A DNA stretch of 45,889 nucleotides from an uncultured Tenacibaculum sp. (GTDB lineage Bacteria; Bacteroidota; Bacteroidia; Flavobacteriales; Flavobacteriaceae), in contig CANMJA010000034.1 in assembly GCA_947498055.1 (NCBI GenBank), forward strand, positions 1 through 45,889, read 5' to 3'. A model generated the notes under the pieces. It worked only from the letters and a program-made list of their open reading frames with translations, was not told the origin of the DNA and did no database searches. Within the stretch, counting starts at the first letter, position 1. Every line of letters begins with the position of its first letter. A program made the translations under genes and the position numbers. Shown here in pieces: positions 32,321 through 42,039 of the stretch.

Positions 32321-33094
32321 TTACCTCCACCACTTCTTTTTTTCTTCAACTCTAGCTTTCTCATCATTATAAAACCAAGCTTTAGAATAATTTAACCAAC
32401 CATTTTTAAGGTATTTTTTACTAGGAGAAAACTCGGCAGCCCCAATATCAAAATCTTCATTTGCAAACAACACGCGATAATCTCCCCAATTACAAAGCTT
32501 TTCTTTTTGTGTTTTATAACTTTTCCAAGTACCCACAAAAGCATTATTTACATAACCATCTTTATCCAATTCTATAGCATCATATTCTACAAAATTCTTA
32601 GATTTTAAAAATTTAGAATATAATTTTCCTTTAAAAAAACCACTATGTTTTTGTGCTTTGTTTTCCTTAAATATATAAGTAGCTATTAGTATACCTTGAG
32701 ATGTAATTCCTTTATCTTTAAAATAATCATCTACCCCATAATGCATTTCTTTATACTCTTTAATATTTGAGAGTACAATTTCTCCTGTAAAATCACAAAC
32801 CGTATTCTTTACTTTAGACTTACCTTTTACATGGTATTTTTTAGAATCTATTTTATCTTTTTTTACAGAAAGGATTTTAACTTTTATGCGCTGGTGTTTT
32901 TCTCCAATAATACCAATAACACTTCTATCTTTTTCTGTAAACCATATTTTAGAAAAATCGAAAGAAAGGTACTCGTCTAATACGTTTTTATATATCAACT
33001 CCTCTCCATTTAAGTCAAATGAAGATAAATCTCTTTGAGAAAAAGAAGAAAAATAAACTATGAATGAAAGTAAAAATAACTTAACTGTACTCAT
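32321..33094 (-). CDS. Hypothetical exported protein (257 aa)
   Basis: An unrecognised protein with a signal peptide (MSTVKLFLLSFIVYFSSFSQ) and a soluble mature part of about 237 residues, rich in Lys, Asp, Tyr and Phe. It is a mostly beta protein judging from patterns like KVKNTVCDFTGEIVLSN. The C-terminal segment GAAEFSPSKKYLKNGWLNYSKA is seen in other Bacteroidota proteins of unknown role. The start codon lies nine bases after the alaS terminator hairpin, so its own promoter position is unclear. Two cysteines (about 93 and 204) could form a disulfide. Confidence 0.7.
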   Translation of the reverse strand: MSTVKLFLLSFIVYFSSFSQRDLSSFDLNGEELIYKNVLDEYLSFDFSKIWFTEKDRSVIGIIGEKHQRIKVKILSVKKDKIDSKKYHVKGKSKVKNTVCDFTGEIVLSNIKEYKEMHYGVDDYFKDKGITSQGILIATYIFKENKAQKHSGFFKGKLYSKFLKSKNFVEYDAIELDKDGYVNNAFVGTWKSYKTQKEKLCNWGDYRVLFANEDFDIGAAEFSPSKKYLKNGWLNYSKAWFYNDEKARVEEKKKWWR

Positions 33095-33103
33095 TATAAT
33101 AAA

Positions 33104-33136
33104 AAAGGTTCAAAGTAAATAAAACTTTGAACCTTT
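33104..33136 (-). terminator. Terminator of alaS
   Basis: A 13-bp perfect stem (33104-33116 / 33124-33136, loop of seven) lies after the alaS stop and is followed on the minus strand by TTTTTTATT. The next gene starts at 33094. Confidence 0.85.
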
Positions 33137-33152
33137 ATGTTTTTTTTATAAA

Positions 33153-35768
33153 TTAAACTATATATTCCTTTGCTCTCTCTAAAGCTTTCGGTATGCCTCC
33201 AGGATTTTTTCCTCCAGCAGTTGCAAAGAAATTTTGTCCACCACCACCACCGTGAATCAATTTTCCTAACTCTCTAACTACTTTACCAGCATCATATCCT
33301 TTATCATTCGCTAAGTCTTTAGAAATATAGCAAGTTAACATTGCTTTTTCTTTACTTGGTGCAGATGCTAATAATACAAACAAGTTATCTACTTCTCCTC
33401 CAATCTCGAACAACAAATTTCTAATACTTGTAGGATCTAAATCTGCTTTTGTTGCTAAAAAGTTAACGCCATTAATTACTTCAATTTGATTTTTTAAATC
33501 GCCTTTCATGTTTTTAGCCTTATCTTTCAATAATTGCTCTATCTGCTTTTTTAGCGCAGTATTTTCATCTTGAAGAGAAGTAACAGATTTTGTTACATCT
33601 TTCGGGTTTTTTAACACCTCTTTAATTGCTGTATAATTACGCTCTACCTCTTCAAAATAATCGCCAACAGCTAAGTTTGTTATCGCTTCTATACGACGAA
33701 TACCAGCAGCTACAGCTCCTTCAGATTTTATTTTAAAATACCAAATATCTCCTGTTTGTTTTACATGTGTACCTCCACACAATTCCATCGACTGACCAAA
33801 ACGAATTGCTCGTACACTATCTCCATATTTTTCCCCAAACAAAGCAATTGCTCCTTCCTCTATCGCTTGTTGCATTGGTATATTTCTTTTTTCCTCTAAA
33901 GGTAGGTTTTCACGAATACGCGCATTTACAAATTCTTCTATTTCTTGTAATTGGTCTTTATCTACCTTCGAAAAATGAGAAAAATCGAAACGTAAATGTT
34001 TCGGACTTACTAAAGATCCTTTTTGTTCTACATGTGTTCCTAAAATAGTACGTAATGCTTGGTGTAATAAATGTGTTGCGGTATGATTACTAGCAGACAA
34101 AGTTCTAAATTCTTCATTAACTGTTGCCTTAAACGATTCATTTAAATGTTTAGGCAAATTTTTAGCATAGTGAATAATTACATTATTCTCTTTCTTGGTA
34201 TTTATAATATGAACTACATCTCCATGAACATCTTCTAAATACCCTTTATCTCCTACTTGTCCTCCTCCTTCAGGATAAAAAGGAGTCATGTTAAATACTA
34301 ATTGAAATTGCTCCCCATCTTTCTTGGTAGTTATTTTTCTATAACGAGTTAATCGCACATCTACTTTTAATGCATCATAACCAACAAACTCTTCTACCTC
34401 ATCTTCTAACAAAGTCACCCAATCATCGGTCGCCATTGCTGTAGCAGAGCGGCCTCTATCTTGTTGTTCTTTTAATGCAACTTCATATTCAGACTCTTTA
34501 AAAGAAAAACCTTGTTCCGATAAAATAAGTGCTGTTAAATCTGCAGGAAAACCATAAGTATCTTTCAATTCAAACACTTTACGTCCAGATATTTCTTTAG
34601 ACGTAGCATTTTTCATTATCGTGTCTAAAAGTAACAATCCTTGATCTAAAGTACGTAAAAAAGACTGTTCCTCTTCTCTAATCACATTATGTATAAGTGT
34701 ATCTTGTTTTCTAATTTCTGGAAATGCATCTCCCATTTGGTGAGATAAAGTTTCTGCTAACTTATATATAAAAGGTTCTTTTTGATTTAAAAAAGTAAAT
34801 CCGTAACGAATTGCTCTTCTTAATATTCTACGAATTACATAACCTGCACCATTATTGCTAGGTAATTGTCCGTCTGCAATAGCAAAAGCAACCGCTCTTA
34901 CATGATCTGCAATTACACGAATAGCTACATCTATTTTCCCCTCTTTACCATAAGTAATTCCGGTAATTGTTTCTATTTCAAGAATTAATGGCGTAAAAAC
35001 ATCGGTATCATAGTTAGATTGTACATTTTGCAGCACCATACACAAACGCTCAAACCCCATTCCTGTATCAATGTGTTTCGATGGTAATTCTTCTAAAGAA
35101 CCATTTGCTTTTCTGTTGAATTGCATAAAAACTAAATTCCATATTTCAACAACCTGTGGATGGTCTTCATTAATTAGCGTTCTTCCATCTACTTTTGCTT
35201 TTTCTTCAGCAGAACGAATATCTACGTGGATTTCAGAACAAGGACCACAAGGACCCTGCGCTCCCATTTCCCAGAAATTATCGTCTTTATTTCCTTTTAA
35301 AATACGATCTTCAGCAATATGCTGTTTCCATAAATCATATGCTTCTTTATCTAATTTTGTTCCATCTTTCTCATCTCCTTCAAAAACGGTAACATATAAA
35401 ATATCTTTAGGTATTTTATATACTTCCGTAAGTAATTCCCAAGCCCAAGCAATTGCTTCCTTTTTAAAATAATCGCCAAAACTCCAATTCCCTAACATTT
35501 CAAACATCGTATGATGATAGGTATCGTAGCCTACTTCTTCTAAATCATTATGTTTTCCTGAAACACGTAAGCATTTTTGAGAATCAGAAATTCGATTATT
35601 TTTTGGTATACTATTTCCCAAGAAATATTCTTTAAATGGTGCCATTCCCGAATTTGTAAACATTAAAGTTGGATCATTCTTTAATACCATTGGGGCAGAA
35701 GGAACAATTTCATGTTGTTTAGATTTAAAAAATTCTAAAAACTTTGCTCGTATTTCTTGAGATTTCAT
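33153..35768 (-). CDS. alaS: Alanine-tRNA ligase
   Basis: An 871-residue AlaRS, the normal length. The class II catalytic domain (1-260) has PTLMFTNSGMAPFK and GMGFERL; the editing domain carries the zinc motif HTATHLLH and the CGGTH motif (LCGGTHVKQTG); the C-terminal C-Ala domain ends with HGGGGGQNFFATAGGK. It charges tRNA-Ala in the cytoplasm. It is divergent from the M23 gene and should have its own promoter in the 85-130-base gap, where only a weak TTG-N18-TATTAGGA match exists. Confidence 0.97.
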   Translation of the reverse strand: MKSQEIRAKFLEFFKSKQHEIVPSAPMVLKNDPTLMFTNSGMAPFKEYFLGNSIPKNNRISDSQKCLRVSGKHNDLEEVGYDTYHHTMFEMLGNWSFGDYFKKEAIAWAWELLTEVYKIPKDILYVTVFEGDEKDGTKLDKEAYDLWKQHIAEDRILKGNKDDNFWEMGAQGPCGPCSEIHVDIRSAEEKAKVDGRTLINEDHPQVVEIWNLVFMQFNRKANGSLEELPSKHIDTGMGFERLCMVLQNVQSNYDTDVFTPLILEIETITGITYGKEGKIDVAIRVIADHVRAVAFAIADGQLPSNNGAGYVIRRILRRAIRYGFTFLNQKEPFIYKLAETLSHQMGDAFPEIRKQDTLIHNVIREEEQSFLRTLDQGLLLLDTIMKNATSKEISGRKVFELKDTYGFPADLTALILSEQGFSFKESEYEVALKEQQDRGRSATAMATDDWVTLLEDEVEEFVGYDALKVDVRLTRYRKITTKKDGEQFQLVFNMTPFYPEGGGQVGDKGYLEDVHGDVVHIINTKKENNVIIHYAKNLPKHLNESFKATVNEEFRTLSASNHTATHLLHQALRTILGTHVEQKGSLVSPKHLRFDFSHFSKVDKDQLQEIEEFVNARIRENLPLEEKRNIPMQQAIEEGAIALFGEKYGDSVRAIRFGQSMELCGGTHVKQTGDIWYFKIKSEGAVAAGIRRIEAITNLAVGDYFEEVERNYTAIKEVLKNPKDVTKSVTSLQDENTALKKQIEQLLKDKAKNMKGDLKNQIEVINGVNFLATKADLDPTSIRNLLFEIGGEVDNLFVLLASAPSKEKAMLTCYISKDLANDKGYDAGKVVRELGKLIHGGGGGQNFFATAGGKNPGGIPKALERAKEYIV

Positions 35769-35830
35769 TCTTTTTTTGTTAAAAATTCCTAATAAATGAG
35801 AGGGAAAACATGCAATAAAAAAACATTTTA

Positions 35831-35838
35831 TAAATTTG
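35831..35838 (+). promoter_or_regulatory. Candidate -7 box of the M23 gene
   Basis: TAAATTTG fits TAnnTTTG exactly. A start of transcription near 35844 would put the upstream ATG at 35854 only about 10 bases from the 5' end, and the preferred ATG at 35899 55 bases from it. A TTG at the expected -33 distance is not obvious. Confidence 0.4.
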
Positions 35839-35898
35839 TCTATCTAACTAGCAATGATTCGTCCCTACAAAGGACACAAAAATACTACATTTGGTCTT

Positions 35899-36867
35899 AT
35901 GGCAAAAGTAAAATATTATTATGATCCCGAGACTCTCTCTTATCAACAAATAGAGATGAGAAAGAGGGATAAATTTAAAAATACCGTGATTGGTTTATTA
36001 GGTTTTGGGCTATCGGCATTTTTAGGTTTTATTGTATTTAGCCAATTTTTAGAATCGCCTAAAGAGAAAGAGCAAAAAAGAGAACTCGAAAATTTAAAAT
36101 TGCATTATGAACTCTTAGGTAAACGAATGCAAGAAACTTCTGAAGTATTAGCAGATTTACAGCAAAGAGATAATTATATTTATAGAGCTTACTTTGAAGC
36201 TAACCCAATACCTGAAGAACAACGAAAAGCAGGTTATGGTGGTGTTAATCGTTACAAAAACTTAGAAGGTTTTGATAATTCTGAAATGATAAAAGATGTG
36301 ACTAAAAGACTAGATGTGTTGTCTAAACAAGTAGTGGTACAATCAAAATCGTTAGATGAAATAGTTGCTTTAGCTAAAGAAAAAGAAGAAATGTTAACCT
36401 CTATACCTGCTATACAACCTGTAAAAAAACAAGATTTAACCAGAGTAGCTTCTGGATATGGAGTTCGTATGCACCCTATTTTAAAGATTAGAAAAATGCA
36501 TAATGGTATGGATTTTACTGCTCCTAAAGGAGCTCCTATTTATGCTTCGGGTAATGGTAAAGTAGTAAGAGCAGACAGAAGTGCTACCTTTGGCAAAGTT
36601 GTTTATATTGAACATGGCTATGGGTATAAAACAATTTATGCACATATGAGTAAAATTGCCACTAAAAAAGGAGCTAAAGTAAAACGTGGCGACTTAATTG
36701 GGTATGTAGGAAATACTGGAAGATCGGTATCTGCTCATTTACATTACGAGGTTCATAAAAATGGAAGACCAGTAAACCCTATATATTATTATTATGGAGA
36801 TTTATCTCCGAAAGAATTTTTGGCAATGCAAAAGGCTTCAGAAGAAGCTTCACAATCTTTTGATTAA
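35899..36867 (+). CDS. M23 family peptidoglycan metallopeptidase
   Basis: A 322-residue protein starting MAKVKYYYDPETLSYQQIE, with a transmembrane helix (about residues 27-49), a coiled-coil (50-100) and a LytM domain from about 185: VASGYGVRMHP, HNGMDFTAPKG and HLHYEVHKNG provide the zinc ligands (His, Asp, and the second His of HLH). A start 15 codons upstream (35854) exists, but its product begins with a basic segment and the family begins at MAKVKYYYD. It likely cuts peptide bonds of peptidoglycan in the periplasm and is inner-membrane anchored. It heads a plus-strand group (M23, CapA-like, MerR, LemA, TPM, TPM) divergent from alaS. Confidence 0.88.
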   Translation: MAKVKYYYDPETLSYQQIEMRKRDKFKNTVIGLLGFGLSAFLGFIVFSQFLESPKEKEQKRELENLKLHYELLGKRMQETSEVLADLQQRDNYIYRAYFEANPIPEEQRKAGYGGVNRYKNLEGFDNSEMIKDVTKRLDVLSKQVVVQSKSLDEIVALAKEKEEMLTSIPAIQPVKKQDLTRVASGYGVRMHPILKIRKMHNGMDFTAPKGAPIYASGNGKVVRADRSATFGKVVYIEHGYGYKTIYAHMSKIATKKGAKVKRGDLIGYVGNTGRSVSAHLHYEVHKNGRPVNPIYYYYGDLSPKEFLAMQKASEEASQSFD

Positions 36868-36893
36868 TTATTATCTTAAAAAGAAAACAATAA

Positions 36894-37991
36894 ATGATAA
36901 AAAATAAATTAAACATCCTTTTTATAAACATCGCAATCTGCTGTTTTTTTCAGTTAAATGCTCAAGAAGATGTTATTGAAGAAACAGTAATAGAATCTAC
37001 AGAGATAGAAAGCACAGAAGATAAAATAATTCATTTTATGGCTGTTGGTGATATTATGTTAGGTACTACATTTCCTAATGCTTCTTATTTACCTTCTAAA
37101 AAGGTGTATCCTTTTGCAGATGTTCAAAAGGTTTTTAATAAAGCTGGGGTTTTATTCGGAAACTTAGAAGGTACTCTTACCGATACTGGTAAAAATGCAA
37201 AACGCTGCAAAGATCCTTCTAAATGTTATTCTTTTAAAAGTCCTGAATACTTTGGAAAACATTTTCAAAAAGCTGGGTTTGATGTAATGAGTATTGCGAA
37301 TAATCATATTGGTGATTTTGGTAAAATTGGAATTAAAAATACGATTAAAACACTCGACAATTTAGGTATTAAAAATGCAGGTGTTTTATCGAAACCTATT
37401 ACTACTTTCGAAAAAGATGGAATAAAATATGGTTTTATTGCATTTGCTCCTAATAACGATTGTTTAAAAATTAATAATCTTAAGAAAGGTATTCAGATGG
37501 TAAAAAAGCTGAATAAAGAAGTAGATGTGGTTATTGTTTCTTTTCATGGAGGTGCTGAAGGAACAAAACATAAAAACATTACTAGAAAAACAGAATACTT
37601 TTACGGTGAAAATAGAGGAAATGTATATTCTTTTGCACATAAAATGATTGATGCTGGCGCAGATCTTATTTTAGGTCATGGTCCGCATGTACCAAGAGCT
37701 ATTGAGGTGTACAAAGGTAAATTTATTGCTTATAGTATGGGGAATTTTGCTACTTATAAGCGATTTAGCATGAGTGGTTCAAAAGCATACTCTCCTATTT
37801 TTGACTTAAAATTAAAAAATAATGGAGATTTTATTTCTGGAAAAATTCACTCTGCCATTCAAACTAAAACTAGATATCCTTTTATAGATACTTCAGAAAA
37901 AGCTTATAAAGAAATTAAGAAATTAACACTACAGGATTTTCCTGAGAATAAAATAAAATTTAGCGATAACGGAATTATTGAATTAAAATAA
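36894..37991 (+). CDS. CapA family metallophosphatase-like protein
   Basis: A 365-residue exported protein with a signal peptide (residues 1-23, ending LNAQ) and a PGA_cap domain: MAVGDIMLG, LFGNLEGTLTD, SIANNHIGDFG, VSFHGGAEG and LGHGPHVPR, which are the metal-binding motifs of the calcineurin-like fold used by CapA. CapA in Bacillus acts in poly-gamma-glutamate synthesis, but most homologues have unknown jobs in cell-surface polymer handling. A Thr/Glu-rich low-complexity stretch (about 25-42) precedes the domain. It lies 26 bases after the M23 gene. Confidence 0.88.
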   Translation: MIKNKLNILFINIAICCFFQLNAQEDVIEETVIESTEIESTEDKIIHFMAVGDIMLGTTFPNASYLPSKKVYPFADVQKVFNKAGVLFGNLEGTLTDTGKNAKRCKDPSKCYSFKSPEYFGKHFQKAGFDVMSIANNHIGDFGKIGIKNTIKTLDNLGIKNAGVLSKPITTFEKDGIKYGFIAFAPNNDCLKINNLKKGIQMVKKLNKEVDVVIVSFHGGAEGTKHKNITRKTEYFYGENRGNVYSFAHKMIDAGADLILGHGPHVPRAIEVYKGKFIAYSMGNFATYKRFSMSGSKAYSPIFDLKLKNNGDFISGKIHSAIQTKTRYPFIDTSEKAYKEIKKLTLQDFPENKIKFSDNGIIELK

Positions 37992-37992
37992 T

Positions 37993-38325
37993 ATGCACGT
38001 TGATTTACCTAAAAAAAGATATTATAAAATAGGGGAAGTAGCTAAAGCTTTTCAGGTAAACGCCTCTTTAATACGTTTTTGGGAAGGTGAATTTGATATT
38101 ATTAAGCCTAAAAAAAACGCAAAAGGTAATCGATTATTTACACAAGAAGATATTGAAAATTTTAAACTGATTTATAATTTAGTGAAAGAACGTGGTTTTA
38201 CATTAGATGGTGCTAAACAAAAATTAAAGCAAAATCCGAGTAAAGTTATTGAAAATCAGGAAATAATTAGTAGATTAGAAACTGTTAAGGCAGAATTAAT
38301 AAAAATCAAAAATCAATTACAATAA
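37993..38325 (+). CDS. MerR family transcriptional regulator
   Basis: A 110-residue regulator starting with a MerR helix-turn-helix (YYKIGEVAKAFQVNASLIRFWEGEF) and followed by a short coiled-coil helix. It has no ligand-binding C-terminal domain, the usual form for Flavobacteriaceae members in this context. It lies one base after the CapA-like gene and 16 before lemA. It may control the group it sits in. Confidence 0.9.
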   Translation: MHVDLPKKRYYKIGEVAKAFQVNASLIRFWEGEFDIIKPKKNAKGNRLFTQEDIENFKLIYNLVKERGFTLDGAKQKLKQNPSKVIENQEIISRLETVKAELIKIKNQLQ

Positions 38326-38341
38326 CAAAAAGTCAAAGAAT

Positions 38342-38953
38342 ATGAAAAAATGGTTAATACCTTTAATTGTTATAGGAGTTATAATATATACTGGATATAA
38401 CTGGGCTATAAGCGGTTTTTATAATACAGCAGTAGAATATCAAGAAAATGCAAAAACTACATGGTCTAATGTAGAAAGTTCGTACCAAAGAAGAAACGAT
38501 TTAATTGGTAATTTAGTAAAAACAGTGCAAGGTGCTGCTGATTTTGAAAAAAGCACTTTAACAGATGTTATCAATGCGAGAGCGAAAGCTACATCGGTAA
38601 ATATTGATGCTAGTAATTTAACTCCAGAAAACATGGCACAATTTCAAAAAGCGCAATCAGGTCTGTCTGGTGCATTATCTAAGCTTTTAGTTTCTGTAGA
38701 AAGGTACCCTGATTTAAAAGCAAATCGAAATTTTTTAGAATTACAAAGCCAATTAGAAGGAACAGAAAATAGAATTAAAATTTCTAGAGATCGTTATAAT
38801 CAATCTGTAAATATATATAGTAAGCATATTAAAAAATTCCCAGGTTCTTTATTAGCTGGATTATTTAATTTTGATGATATGGCTCGTTATAAAGCAGACC
38901 CTGGTTCTGAAAAAGCACCGGATGTTAGTTTTGATTTCAACAACAAAAAATAA
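38342..38953 (+). CDS. LemA family membrane protein
   Basis: A 203-residue LemA protein: an N-terminal transmembrane helix (4-22) and a long helical bundle with SSYQRRNDLIGNLVKTVQGAADFE and RYPDLKANRNFLELQSQLEGTENRI, both hallmarks. LemA proteins are membrane-anchored helical bundles often encoded with TPM proteins. The stop codon is directly followed by the first TPM gene. Confidence 0.93.
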   Translation: MKKWLIPLIVIGVIIYTGYNWAISGFYNTAVEYQENAKTTWSNVESSYQRRNDLIGNLVKTVQGAADFEKSTLTDVINARAKATSVNIDASNLTPENMAQFQKAQSGLSGALSKLLVSVERYPDLKANRNFLELQSQLEGTENRIKISRDRYNQSVNIYSKHIKKFPGSLLAGLFNFDDMARYKADPGSEKAPDVSFDFNNKK

Positions 38954-39391
38954 ATGTCTAACGTAGAAGATTTTCTTTCCGCAGAAGAAGAACAGGAAAT
39001 CGTTCAAGCTATTAGACAAGCAGAACGAAATACTTCTGGTGAAATTAGAGTACATATAGAAAGAACCACTTCTCTTTCTCATTACAATCGTGCACTAGAA
39101 GTATTTCGAATGCTTAAAATGTTTAATACCAAAGAACAAAATGCTGTGTTGATTTACATAGCTGTTGATGATCATAAATTTGTTATTTATGGCGATAAAG
39201 GTATTGACGCAGTAGTTCCTACCAATTTTTGGGAATCTACAAAAAATACTATTCAGCAACATTTTAAACAAGGAAATTTTAAACAAGGAATTGTAGCTGG
39301 AGTTTTAAAAGCTGGTGAAGAGTTAAAAAGCCACTTTCCTTGGAGTGTAAAAGACACAGATGAATTATCTAATGAAGTTTCTAAAGGCTAA
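38954..39391 (+). CDS. TPM domain protein, soluble
   Basis: A 145-residue TPM (repair/photosystem) domain protein without a signal peptide. The motifs ERNTSGEIRVHIE and VYGDKGID are family features, and the metal-binding acidic residues are present. It is followed without a gap by a second, membrane-anchored TPM gene and preceded without a gap by lemA, so all three are translated together. Role is unknown; homologues are suggested to help membrane protein integrity. Confidence 0.88.
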   Translation: MSNVEDFLSAEEEQEIVQAIRQAERNTSGEIRVHIERTTSLSHYNRALEVFRMLKMFNTKEQNAVLIYIAVDDHKFVIYGDKGIDAVVPTNFWESTKNTIQQHFKQGNFKQGIVAGVLKAGEELKSHFPWSVKDTDELSNEVSKG

Positions 39392-40231
39392 ATGAAAAAG
39401 AAAATACATTATCTACTTTCTATATTTTTGATTCTCTTTTTAGGAACAATAATAGGATATGCACAATTTAACATTCCCGAAAAACCTAAAAAACAAAAAG
39501 ATCAAAAAGGTATTTACGATTATATTGGCTTACTTTCTAAAGGAGAAAATCTTACTTTAGAAAATAAACTTATTCAATATTCCGATACTACTTCTACACA
39601 AATAGTAGTTGCTATTATACGCTCTACAAAAGGAGAAGATATAAGTTATTTGGCTACTAATTGGGGGCATAAATGGGGAATTGGACAAAAAGGTGTAGAC
39701 AATGGTGTTTTTATATTGCTTGCTAAAGACGACAAAAAAATTACTATTAGAAGTGGTTACGGTACAGAACATTTATTAACCGATTATACATCGCGACAAA
39801 TAATTGAACGCAACATTTTACCTCATTTTAAACAAGGTAACTTCTACAGAGGATTAGATAGTGGTGTTACTGCCATTATTCAAGTAATGCAAGGAGAATA
39901 TAAAGGTTCTCGTAAACCATCATCAGATATTGGTTTTGATCCTAGTTTTATTATTTTCATTGTAATCCTTATCATCTTTTTTATTATCATTTCTAGATCG
40001 AACAGAGGAAATGGAGGAGGAAGAAGAAGGTATAGAAGAGATTCAGACTCAAGAGATATTTTAGAAACCATTATTTTAAGTAACTCAGGAAGAGGAGGCG
40101 GTTTTGGCGGCGGCTTCGGAGGAGGATTTGGCAGTTCTGGTGGCTTTGGTGGCGGTTCTTCTGGTGGTGGCTTTGGAGGAGGTTTTGGCGGCGGTGGCTT
40201 CGGTGGCGGTGGTGCTACTGGAGGTTGGTAA
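39392..40231 (+). CDS. TPM domain protein, membrane form with glycine-rich tail (YgcG-like)
   Basis: A 279-residue protein with a signal peptide or N-terminal helix (residues 5-24), a TPM domain (37-170, including IVVAIIRSTKGEDISYLATNWGHKWGIGQKG and IRSGYGTEHLL), a transmembrane helix (about 188-206) and a very glycine-rich tail (about 230-279, GFGGG repeats) facing the cytoplasm. This is the YgcG arrangement. It ends the lemA operon; the 83-base gap after it shows nothing. Confidence 0.88.
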   Translation: MKKKIHYLLSIFLILFLGTIIGYAQFNIPEKPKKQKDQKGIYDYIGLLSKGENLTLENKLIQYSDTTSTQIVVAIIRSTKGEDISYLATNWGHKWGIGQKGVDNGVFILLAKDDKKITIRSGYGTEHLLTDYTSRQIIERNILPHFKQGNFYRGLDSGVTAIIQVMQGEYKGSRKPSSDIGFDPSFIIFIVILIIFFIIISRSNRGNGGGRRRYRRDSDSRDILETIILSNSGRGGGFGGGFGGGFGSSGGFGGGSSGGGFGGGFGGGGFGGGGATGGW

Positions 40232-40314
40232 ACGTTTACATATACATCAACTTAATATAACTTTTAAGAAAACTCAGTCTTGTAATTATGTAAATATTTA
40301 ACTACTAATTACAC

Positions 40315-41973
40315 ATGGCACACAACATAAAAAGAAGAAACTTCTTAAAGAACTCATTATTAGCTACTGGAGGTATTATTTTAGCCCCAAACTTTATAAG
40401 CTGCAGTAACGATGCAAACGAAATAACCTCTATTATACCCTCTAACTTAACAGATCAACATTTTAATCAAGGTGTTGCTAGTTTCGATCCTACCAACTCT
40501 CAAGTTATTATTTGGTCGCGTTATACAACTACCCAACCTTCTGTAAAAATTGTATGGCAACTGGCAAAAGATGCAACGTTTAAGAATCTTATTAGACAAG
40601 GAGAAGTTACTACTGATGCTTCTAGAGATTACACTTTAGCAGTAGAAATTAAAGATTTAGAGGAAAATTTAAAGTTATTTTATCGATTTATCAACATCGA
40701 AGAAGCATCTACTTCTCCTATTGGTGAAACACTTACATTTGGCAATAATACGACAGAAGTAAAACTAGCCGTAGCTTCTTGTGCAAACCATGCAGCAGGT
40801 TACTTTAACGTATATGAAGCCATGAAAAATTCTGACGCAGATGTAGTGGTTCATTTAGGGGATTATATTTATGAATATGGTGAAAACACGTATGGTTCTT
40901 TTAGAAAACCAGAACCTATTGGAGAAATTGTTACCTTAGAAGATTACAGAACACGTTATCGTCAATATAGATCAGAAAATCAATTAAAAGACTTACACCA
41001 GAGAAAACCTTTTGTTTGTGTATGGGACGATCATGAAGTAACAAACGATGTTTATAAAAATGGTGCTGAAAATCATCAACCAGAAGAAGGAGACTTTCAA
41101 ATTAGAAAAACCAGTGCTTTACAAGCCTACAGTGAGTATTTACCAAACATCACCAATTTAACTGATAATACAATTATTTATAGATCTTTAAAAATTGGAA
41201 ACTTAGTTGATTTAACTATGTTAGATACCCGAGTAGTTGGTAGAGACAAACAATTAGATTACGCAGATTATACCTCTGCTTCAGGATTTGATATTCCTGC
41301 ATTTCAAAACGACTGGTTAAATCCATCAAGAACTATATTAGGTTCTCAACAAAAAAATTGGTTTAAAAATGAAATGGCAAACGCAAGTTCACAATGGCAA
41401 ATTATAGGGCAACAAGTATTAATGGGAAAAATGTTAATTCCCGCTGAATTATTAACCGCTTTTGGATCTCCTACATTTCAAACTACATTGGTTGAATTAG
41501 TTCAAATTAAAACTAGATTGTTACAAGGTGACACTTCTTTAACTCCTAAAGAAATAGCAAGAGTAAAAACAGTGATTCCATACAACTTAGATGCTTGGGA
41601 TGGTTATTTTATGGAAAGAGAAGAAGTATTAGCTACTTTTAAAGATAAGAAAGTAATTGTGTTAGCTGGTGACACACATAACACATGGCAAAGTGATTTA
41701 ATAACCGCTTCTGGAGATAAAGTAGGAGATGAAGTAGCTACTAGTTCTGTTTCTTCTCCAGGTTTTGAAAATTTTGTAGGAACCGAAGGAGCTGTACAAT
41801 TAGGTAAAGCATTAGAGCTATTAATAGATGATTTAAAGCACGCTAATCTTTCCGATAGAGGTTTTATGAAATTAACCATTAACAATAGTTCTGTAACTAC
41901 AGATTGGAATTATGTAGATACTATTACTGAGAAAGTATTTTCTCTATCTACCAAAAAAACAGTGACTATATAA
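40315..41973 (+). CDS. PhoD-like alkaline phosphatase, Tat-exported lipoprotein
   Basis: A 552-residue phosphatase of the PhoD family. The N-terminus carries a twin-arginine motif (KRRNFLK) followed by a hydrophobic stretch and a lipobox (NFISC), so it is probably exported folded by Tat and lipidated. The N-terminal Fn3-like domain runs to about residue 150. The metal site includes ASCANHAAGY, VVHLGDYIYEYG, VWDDHEVTND and VLAGDTHNTW. It hydrolyses phosphate di- or monoesters; PhoD homologues use Fe and Ca. It is alone on its strand with a hairpin (41999-42027) after it. Confidence 0.9.
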   Translation: MAHNIKRRNFLKNSLLATGGIILAPNFISCSNDANEITSIIPSNLTDQHFNQGVASFDPTNSQVIIWSRYTTTQPSVKIVWQLAKDATFKNLIRQGEVTTDASRDYTLAVEIKDLEENLKLFYRFINIEEASTSPIGETLTFGNNTTEVKLAVASCANHAAGYFNVYEAMKNSDADVVVHLGDYIYEYGENTYGSFRKPEPIGEIVTLEDYRTRYRQYRSENQLKDLHQRKPFVCVWDDHEVTNDVYKNGAENHQPEEGDFQIRKTSALQAYSEYLPNITNLTDNTIIYRSLKIGNLVDLTMLDTRVVGRDKQLDYADYTSASGFDIPAFQNDWLNPSRTILGSQQKNWFKNEMANASSQWQIIGQQVLMGKMLIPAELLTAFGSPTFQTTLVELVQIKTRLLQGDTSLTPKEIARVKTVIPYNLDAWDGYFMEREEVLATFKDKKVIVLAGDTHNTWQSDLITASGDKVGDEVATSSVSSPGFENFVGTEGAVQLGKALELLIDDLKHANLSDRGFMKLTINNSSVTTDWNYVDTITEKVFSLSTKKTVTI

Positions 41974-41998
41974 AATTTACAATTTATTATTATATTTA

Positions 41999-42027
41999 AA
42001 AAGCTTCTAATATCAGAAGCTTTTTTG
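41999..42027 (+). terminator. Terminator of the PhoD gene
   Basis: AAAAGCTTCT pairs with AGAAGCTTTTTT around the loop AATATC, followed by T's. It lies 25 bases after the PhoD stop. An upstream TTG that could start the next gene lies inside it. Confidence 0.8.
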
Positions 42028-42039
42028 TGTATCTTTATT

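Noticed and set aside
40080..40231. Tandem repeat or mobile element in the glycine-rich DNA
   Set aside because: It is the coding sequence of the low-complexity tail of the TPM protein, normal for this family.
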